Positions 41,074 to 45,430 of a DNA stretch of 45,430 nucleotides are shown one piece after another. The position numbers and the translations under genes are program-made. The DNA is taken from positions 1 to 45,430 of the forward strand of contig CAJXYS010000026.1 of assembly GCA_913063035.1 (NCBI GenBank), read 5' to 3'. Numbering within the stretch: position 1 is the first letter of the stretch; the number at the start of each line of letters is the position of its first letter. This DNA comes from an uncultured Maritimibacter sp. (GTDB lineage Bacteria; Pseudomonadota; Alphaproteobacteria; Rhodobacterales; Rhodobacteraceae). The notes beneath the pieces were generated by a model. It saw only the letters and a program-made list of their open reading frames with translations, was not told the origin of the DNA and searched no databases.

Positions 41074-41424
41074 TTGACCGACCGTAGAACGACCCCGATT
41101 TACGCCGTCGTCGACCGCGACGCGGTGATTTCCATGGACCTTGTGGAGACCCTGCGCGAGGCCGGCCCGTGCAAGGTATATCAATACAACAGCATCGCTG
41201 ATTTCCGTGCCGATCTGGCCCGCTACGAACGCCTGACCGCGGCGTTTCTCGAAACTGGCTACGACGCCATCACCCGCGACGGGCTCGACCGCACGCTCGA
41301 AGGGCTGGGCGCGCGGATCGTTATGACCGCCGGCGAAGCCGATGCCCCGCGGGTCGCGGACCGGGGCTGGAAGCACCTGGTGCGCCCCTTCACCGGCGAG
41401 ATGGTGCGCGAGAGCCTGTCTTGA
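41074..41424 (+). CDS. Degenerate response-regulator receiver protein
   Basis: Protein of 116 residues resembling a receiver domain. Acidic residues Asp14 and Asp16 in VVDRDAVISMDLVETLREAG sit where the Mg2+-binding pair would be, and MTAGEAD has Thr84 at the signalling position. The phospho-acceptor Asp is missing (the strand-3 end reads TAAFLETG), and the usual Lys-Pro is Arg-Pro (VRPF, Arg104). It starts with TTG at 41074 behind a strong AGGAG (41064-41068). It lies among the general stress genes, next to phyR, and may act by protein contact, not phosphorylation. Confidence 0.78.
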   Translation: MTDRRTTPIYAVVDRDAVISMDLVETLREAGPCKVYQYNSIADFRADLARYERLTAAFLETGYDAITRDGLDRTLEGLGARIVMTAGEADAPRVADRGWKHLVRPFTGEMVRESLS

Positions 41425-41430
41425 GCTGTG

Positions 41431-41454
41431 GCCGGGCGGACCCATCCGCCCGGC
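41431..41454. terminator. Hairpin between convergent pseudo-receiver and phyR
   Basis: GCCGGGCGGA at 41431-41440 pairs exactly with TCCGCCCGGC at 41445-41454 over a CCCA loop, 6 bp after the pseudo-receiver stop. No T-tract. The rest of the 144-bp gap to the end of phyR shows nothing else I can identify. Confidence 0.6.
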
Positions 41455-41568
41455 GCGACGGGCCTGCCGGGCGCTCGGAGTTTTCGCCGGGGCCATCGTC
41501 GCCGGTGTTTCCGGCTGCGGCGGGGGGCGCGCAGATCCTCTTCGTCGGTTTGCCGTCCCGCTTCGCGA

Positions 41569-42390
41569 TCAGGCGGTCAGCGTCTCGGTGCTGGCGAAGA
41601 ACATCGCCTGGCTCACCGCCGAGCGGATCTGGCCCTCGTTGTAGGGCTTGGAGATGAGGAAGGCCGGCTCGGGCCGCTCGCCCGTCAGGAGCCGTTCGGG
41701 GAAGGCGGTGATGAAGACCACCGGCGGCATGTTCGCGCCGCTGAGCAGGTCGTTTACCGCGTCGATGCCCGAGGATTTGTCGGCCAGCTGGATATCCGCC
41801 AGGATCAGGTCGGGCGGGTCCGCGCGACCGAGCTTCACGGCTTCGTCGCGCGTCGTGGCGACGCCGGTGACGCTGTGACCCATCTCAGAGACGATCGAGG
41901 AGATATCCATCGCGATGATCGCCTCGTCCTCGATGACCATGACCCGCCCGGTGACGCCATCGGCCATCTCGTTCTGGGCGATGGTGACCAGTTCCGCGGC
42001 CTCGCCGGGCCCGACCCCGAGGATGTCGCCGATCTCGTCGGGGCGGAAGTTCTCGATGCTGTGCAGCAGGAGCGCCTCGCGGGTGTTCGGCGTAAGGCCC
42101 GAAAGACGTCGCTGGGCCTGCGACTCCGGGCCGTCGGGGGCGTCCGGCCCGCTGTCGACCGGCGCGCCGGAGGACGCCCAGATCCCGTGGAACACCTTGA
42201 AAAGCGCGACCTTCGCCGTGGCCGAGCGGTCGAAGACCTCGTCATCGGCGAGGATCGCCTCCAGCGTCGCGGCCGCATAGCGGTCGCCGGTTTCCTGGCT
42301 GCCCGTCAGGGCCCGCGCATAGCGGCGCAGGAAGGGCAGTTCGGCGGCGATCGCATCGGTGAGGCTCGCGTCGGTGCGGGCGTCTGACAT
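41569..42390 (-). CDS. phyR: General stress anti-anti-sigma factor PhyR
   Basis: Master switch of the alphaproteobacterial general stress response, 273 residues. The N-terminal sigma-like domain (about 10-135) has LTDAIAAELPFLRRYARALTGS and LSGLTPNTREALLLHSIENFRPDEIGDILGV, mimicking an ECF sigma. The receiver (about 148-265) has VMVIEDEAIIAMDI, the phospho-acceptor Asp199 in LILADIQLAD and ISKPY. When phosphorylated it binds NepR and frees EcfG. It is divergent from nepR-ecfG with an overlapping EcfG promoter. Start ATG 42390 has GGGGGAA upstream. Confidence 0.95.
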   Translation of the reverse strand: MSDARTDASLTDAIAAELPFLRRYARALTGSQETGDRYAAATLEAILADDEVFDRSATAKVALFKVFHGIWASSGAPVDSGPDAPDGPESQAQRRLSGLTPNTREALLLHSIENFRPDEIGDILGVGPGEAAELVTIAQNEMADGVTGRVMVIEDEAIIAMDISSIVSEMGHSVTGVATTRDEAVKLGRADPPDLILADIQLADKSSGIDAVNDLLSGANMPPVVFITAFPERLLTGERPEPAFLISKPYNEGQIRSAVSQAMFFASTETLTA

Positions 42391-42421
42391 TGTGTTCCCC
42401 CATGACTTTTCACATGCTCTT

Positions 42422-42447
42422 GGAACCGAACGCAGGGTCGCGCCGTT
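42422..42447 (+). promoter_or_regulatory. EcfG-type promoter of nepR-ecfG (rightward)
   Basis: GGAAC at 42422-42426 and CGTT at 42444-42447 are 17 bp apart, the consensus for EcfG-dependent promoters. The nepR start is 43 bp beyond the -10. It would place nepR and ecfG under self-activation by EcfG. Confidence 0.85.
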
Positions 42448-42454
42448 CGGTTCC
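42429..42454 (-). promoter_or_regulatory. EcfG-type promoter of phyR (leftward)
   Basis: On the minus strand GGAAC (42454-42450) and CGTT (42432-42429) are 17 bp apart, again the full consensus. It overlaps the rightward promoter almost completely, because the sequence is a perfect inverted repeat (42422-42432 and 42444-42454). phyR starts 39 bp beyond the -10. Confidence 0.83.
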
Positions 42455-42489
42455 ATGAACAAGCCGGGAATTCGCGGACTTAGGCCAGC

Positions 42490-42663
42490 ATGACAAACCA
42501 GCGGAAGAAATCCAAAGTGCAGGAACAGATCGACGAAAACCTCCGGCGCGTCTACGCCGAAGCGCTCGACGACGAGATCCCCGACCGGTTCACCTCGTTG
42601 CTGGATCAGCTGCGTGCACAGGAGAAGGGTCGCGCGACGGACGATCCCGCGGAGGGCGAATGA
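42490..42663 (+). CDS. nepR: Anti-sigma factor NepR
   Basis: Protein of 57 residues that holds EcfG inactive. The core helices KVQEQIDENLRRVYAEALDDEIPDRFTSLLDQLR match NepR (the ENLRRVY...EEIPDRFTxLLxxL signature). Its stop overlaps the ecfG start (ATGA), so the anti-sigma and sigma factor are made in step. It is too short for most open-frame filters and could be missed. Confidence 0.95.
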   Translation: MTNQRKKSKVQEQIDENLRRVYAEALDDEIPDRFTSLLDQLRAQEKGRATDDPAEGE

Positions 42664-43223
42664 CCGCCGACCCCGGACATTCCGACCCGCGTGAGGAGCT
42701 GGTGGAGCATCTGCCGGCCATGCGGGCCTTTGCACTGAGCCTGACGCGCAACCCGGCGACGGCCGACGACCTGGTGCAGGACACCATCGTCAAGGCGTGG
42801 ACCAATATCGACAAGTTCCAGCCGGGCACGAACCTGCGCGCATGGCTTTTCACGATCCTGCGCAACACCTTCTATTCGCTGCGCCGCAAGCGCAAGCGCG
42901 AGGTCGCCGACAGCGACGGCGCGATGGCCGAGCAGCTGTCGCAGAAACCTGACCACGACGGCCGGCTCGTGCTGAGCGATTTCCGCGCCGCCTTCGAGCA
43001 GCTGCCCGACGAACAGCGCGAGGCGCTGATCCTCGTGGGGGCATCCGGCTTTTCCTACGAGGAAGCGGCCGAGATGTGCGGCTGCGCGGTCGGCACCATC
43101 AAGAGCCGGACGAACCGGGCCCGGCGGCGCCTTGCGGAGTTGATGAACCTCGAAGACGACGAAGAGCTCGAGATGACGGACGCCGCCACGGTCGCCGTGG
43201 TCTCGGGCACCCCGGCCGCATGA
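42660..43223 (+). CDS. ecfG: General stress sigma factor EcfG
   Basis: ECF sigma factor (RpoE-like group 15) of 187 residues. Region 2 is MRAFALSLTRNPATADDLVQDTIVKAWTNIDKFQPGTNLRAWLFTILRNTFYSLRRKRKRE and region 4 is AFEQLPDEQREALILVGASGFSYEEAAEMCGCAVGTIKSRTNRARRRLAELM. It directs RNA polymerase to GGAAC-N16/17-CGTT promoters. It is coupled to nepR upstream and its stop overlaps the start of the kinase gene. Confidence 0.95.
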   Translation: MTADPGHSDPREELVEHLPAMRAFALSLTRNPATADDLVQDTIVKAWTNIDKFQPGTNLRAWLFTILRNTFYSLRRKRKREVADSDGAMAEQLSQKPDHDGRLVLSDFRAAFEQLPDEQREALILVGASGFSYEEAAEMCGCAVGTIKSRTNRARRRLAELMNLEDDEELEMTDAATVAVVSGTPAA

Positions 43224-44962
43224 CCGGGCCGGGCGGCCCGCCGCCGCCGCGCCGCCGGTTCATGCGCAGCCTGACATCGCAGCTGATCGCGGTCCTCACC
43301 GTGGCGCTGCTGCCGCTGGGGCTGATCTCTCTTTACCAGACCTCCGAAGTGCTCGAGGAAACGCGCGCGCTGTCGGAAACGGCGCTGCTCGGCCAGACCG
43401 AACGGGCCGCCGAGCGCGAACGCACCCTGATCGAAGGGGCCTTCGGCGCGGCTGCCGCGGCCGGGGCCGCGCTGCTGGAACTGCGCCGCGGCGGGGATGC
43501 CTGCGGCCCGATGCTGGCGCGGCTGGTCGAGACCGGCCCGCGGTTCGTACATGCGGCCTTCATAGGATCCGACGGCGCGACGATCTGCTCGTCTGACGGG
43601 CAACCTGCCAGCCTGGGCGACACGGAGCGCTACGAGACCTACCGGGCCAGCCCCCGGCGCGTGGTGGAGATAGAGGCCGGCGCGCCGGAGGGCGGCCCGC
43701 CGGTCCTGACCGTCGGCGTGCCCCTGGTGGCAGGCACCAGCTTTCTCGGCTACGTGACCATCGGCGTCCCTCACGCCGTCGCCGGTCCCCTGAACGAAGA
43801 GACCGACCGCCAGGCCGAGCTTCTGACATTCAGCGCCGAGGGCACGATCCTATCGGCCGGACCCGGGCTCGGTGATATCGCCCGCACGCTGCCCGCGGCC
43901 CATGAACTGGCCTGGTATTTCGGGGGCGCGCCGCGGGCCTTCCTCGGGCGCAACACCCTGGGCGAAGAGCGTGTCTTCGCGGTGGTTCCGATCGTCGACG
44001 ATACGGTCTATGCGCTGGGCAGCTGGCCGCCGGAACGCAGCCTGAACGGCGCGATGGCGCTGGTCTTTCCGCTGCTGATGTGGATCGTCAGCATTTTCGT
44101 CGCCTATTTCGGGCTCAACCGTCTGGTGATCCGCCATGTCCGCCGCCTGCAGCGCCGGATGCGGCTCTATTCCGCGGGGCATCATGAATTCGGGACCGTG
44201 CGGCTGGACCGCGCGCCGGAAGAGCTCGACGAGGTGGCGGCGACGTTCAACACCATGACCCGGACCCTGAACGAGAACGAGCGGCGCCGGGAGGAGGACC
44301 TGCAGGAGAAGACCGTCCTGCTGAAAGAGGTGCATCACCGGGTCAAGAACAACCTTCAGCTGATTTCCTCGATCATGAACATGCAGATCCGCGCCGCCGC
44401 CACCGACGAGGCGCGGCGCGTGCTTCGCCGCGTGCAGGATCGCGTGATGGGGCTGGCGACGATCCACCGCTACCTCTATACCGCGCGGAACCTCGGAACG
44501 GTGCGGGCCGACACGCTGCTGCGCGAGATCATCAACCAGCTGGGCGTGGTCGGCAGCGGCGGCGGCGAGGCCGCGGTGCGCATATCGGAGCATCTCGACC
44601 CGGTCGAGATCACGCCCGACCAGTCTGTGCCCCTGTCTTTGCTCGCGACCGAGGCGGCCACCAACGCCGTGAAGTATGTTGGCCGGCCCCGGGACGAAGA
44701 TCCCTGGATTTCCCTGGTGCTGAAGGATCTGGGCGGGCGCAAGGCGGTCCTGAGCATCGTGAACTCCCTCGGCGACCCGGTCCACGACGCGCTTGAGGAC
44801 AACGGCTCCGGGCTCGGCTCGCGGCTGATCGAGTCCTTCGTCACCCAGCTCGGCGGCACCCTCGAGACCGAGGCGGGCACGGACCGCTTCGGAATCCATG
44901 TCAGCTTCGAGATCGCCGAATTCGATCCCGAGAAGGAGGCGGTTCCGCTGCCGGAAGCCTGA
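43220..44962 (+). CDS. Membrane sensor histidine kinase of the general stress locus
   Basis: Sensor kinase of 580 residues, probably acting on PhyR. It has a membrane segment at about 18-40, a periplasmic sensor of about 40-275, a second segment at about 277-299 and a HAMP-like linker (about 300-355, RRLQRRMRLYSAGHHEFG...). The HisKA_2 dimerisation motif is LLKEVHHRVKNNLQLISSIMNMQI with phospho-acceptor His373, then a HATPase domain with LLATEAATNAVKYVG and NGSGLGSRLI. It starts at 43220, overlapping the ecfG stop. HisKA_2/HWE kinases commonly feed PhyR. Confidence 0.92.
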   Translation: MTGPGGPPPPRRRFMRSLTSQLIAVLTVALLPLGLISLYQTSEVLEETRALSETALLGQTERAAERERTLIEGAFGAAAAAGAALLELRRGGDACGPMLARLVETGPRFVHAAFIGSDGATICSSDGQPASLGDTERYETYRASPRRVVEIEAGAPEGGPPVLTVGVPLVAGTSFLGYVTIGVPHAVAGPLNEETDRQAELLTFSAEGTILSAGPGLGDIARTLPAAHELAWYFGGAPRAFLGRNTLGEERVFAVVPIVDDTVYALGSWPPERSLNGAMALVFPLLMWIVSIFVAYFGLNRLVIRHVRRLQRRMRLYSAGHHEFGTVRLDRAPEELDEVAATFNTMTRTLNENERRREEDLQEKTVLLKEVHHRVKNNLQLISSIMNMQIRAAATDEARRVLRRVQDRVMGLATIHRYLYTARNLGTVRADTLLREIINQLGVVGSGGGEAAVRISEHLDPVEITPDQSVPLSLLATEAATNAVKYVGRPRDEDPWISLVLKDLGGRKAVLSIVNSLGDPVHDALEDNGSGLGSRLIESFVTQLGGTLETEAGTDRFGIHVSFEIAEFDPEKEAVPLPEA

Positions 44963-44978
44963 GCCCGACCGGCTGGGC

Positions 44979-45003
44979 GGAACGTCGGGCGGCCCGGCGC
45001 GTT
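44979..45003 (+). promoter_or_regulatory. EcfG-type promoter of the PNPOx-family gene
   Basis: GGAAC at 44979-44983 and CGTT at 45000-45003 are 16 bp apart, the EcfG consensus, 67 bp before the gene start. A palindrome, CTCCGGGG at 45005-45012 with CCCCGGAG at 45015-45022, lies at or just after the expected start of transcription and may also close the kinase transcript. Confidence 0.8.
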
Positions 45004-45070
45004 TCTCCGGGGAACCCCGGAGCCGTCCGCCCGCGGCCGCCGGATCACCCACGCTTTGACGGAGGCAGAC

Positions 45071-45430
45071 ATGGCCGATACCGACACGACCTGGAAAGAC
45101 GCCGAGACGCAGCTGTTCCGGCGCCTGCACGCGGTGCGGGCCGGGATGCTCTCGCTCGAGAATTCCTCTTTGCACGCCCGTCCGATGACCCATTACCTCG
45201 ACGAGGCCGGGCGGGTGCTGCACTTCATCACCGCGCGCGACACGGATCTCGTGCGCGCGCTCGGGCAGGGGGCGACGGCCCGGTTCACGATCCAGGCGCC
45301 CGAAGAAGACTATTATGCCTGCCTGACCGGCACGCTTCGCCAGAGCGAGGACACCGACAAGCTGGACGAGGTCTGGACCCGCGGCGCCGCCGCCTGGTTC
45401 GAGGAAGGCCGCGACGATCCGAAGATCGTC
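45071..45430 (+). CDS. PNPOx-family general stress protein, truncated by window edge
   Basis: Only the first 120 codons are in the window. The reading starts MADTDTTWKDAETQLFRRLHAVRAGMLSLENSSLHARPMTHYLDEAGRVLHFITARDTDLVRALGQGATARFTIQAPEEDYYACLTGTLRQSEDTDKLDEVWTRGAAAWFEEG, the split-barrel fold of pyridoxamine-phosphate-oxidase-like 'general stress protein 26'. These bind flavin or are of unknown activity. The EcfG promoter ahead fits a stress role. GGAGGCAG precedes the ATG. Confidence 0.88.
   Translation, partial: MADTDTTWKDAETQLFRRLHAVRAGMLSLENSSLHARPMTHYLDEAGRVLHFITARDTDLVRALGQGATARFTIQAPEEDYYACLTGTLRQSEDTDKLDEVWTRGAAAWFEEGRDDPKIV

Noticed and set aside
1-45430. CRISPR arrays, insertion sequences, prophage, tRNA genes
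   Set aside because: No regularly spaced repeats, transposase or integrase motifs, terminal repeats or tRNA cloverleaf with a TTCGAATC-like arm were seen on reading both strands.

Overview
The window is G+C-rich, densely coding DNA from an alphaproteobacterium, very probably of the Rhodobacterales (Roseobacter/Paracoccaceae group). This rests on gene content, not on a database match: a class A RNase P RNA, a bacterial SUV3-type helicase, CarD, a DUF1127 protein, a PhyR/NepR/EcfG general stress locus and a C-P lyase cluster of the rhizobial/rhodobacterial layout. I see no insertion sequence, prophage, CRISPR array or tRNA; the stretch reads as ordinary chromosome with one large metabolic island (phn) and one regulatory island (general stress response).

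Region 1 (1-9000) is mixed housekeeping: the 3' part of rnpB, a chromate transporter, rpmG, a GNAT acetyltransferase, a Bax-inhibitor-1 membrane protein, a DUF1127 protein divergent from a LysR regulator, a quinone oxidoreductase, an XRE regulator, a HisN-type phosphatase, an SCP2/hydrolase pair and a TPR lipoprotein-like secreted protein. Region 2 (9000-13500) is a rightward run of RNA and transcription genes: SUV3-like helicase, S4-domain protein, seven-iron ferredoxin and CarD, the last behind a structured leader. Region 3 (13500-21950) has a KefB/C-type antiporter with an Lrp regulator divergent from hpd, a DNA ligase/exonuclease pair, an FAH-family hydrolase and a glycosyltransferase.

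Region 4 (21950-36840) is the phosphonate island: a Pho box with four half-sites, phnC-phnD-phnE1-phnE2-hexapeptide acetyltransferase, a leftward phnF and PhnM-like amidohydrolase, then phnG-H-I-J-K, an inserted CorA-type transporter, phnL-phnN, a leftward DUF1045 (2H-phosphoesterase-like) gene and a second, canonical phnM. Together they import alkylphosphonates, attach them to ribose triphosphate, remove pyrophosphate, cleave the C-P bond and channel the ribose phosphate towards PRPP. No phnP is present here; the DUF1045 protein is a plausible functional stand-in. A perfect 11-bp inverted repeat between phnF and phnG is the likely PhnF operator.

Region 5 (36840-40250) carries glutaryl-CoA dehydrogenase, an overlapping amidoligase/class I glutamine amidotransferase pair and a tiny PLDc_N membrane protein. 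Region 6 (40250-45430) is the general stress response: a Crp/Fnr regulator, a degenerate receiver protein, phyR divergent from nepR-ecfG-histidine kinase, and a truncated PNPOx-family general stress protein at the right edge. The phyR/nepR gap holds two overlapping, oppositely directed EcfG-type promoters, and a third lies before the PNPOx gene.
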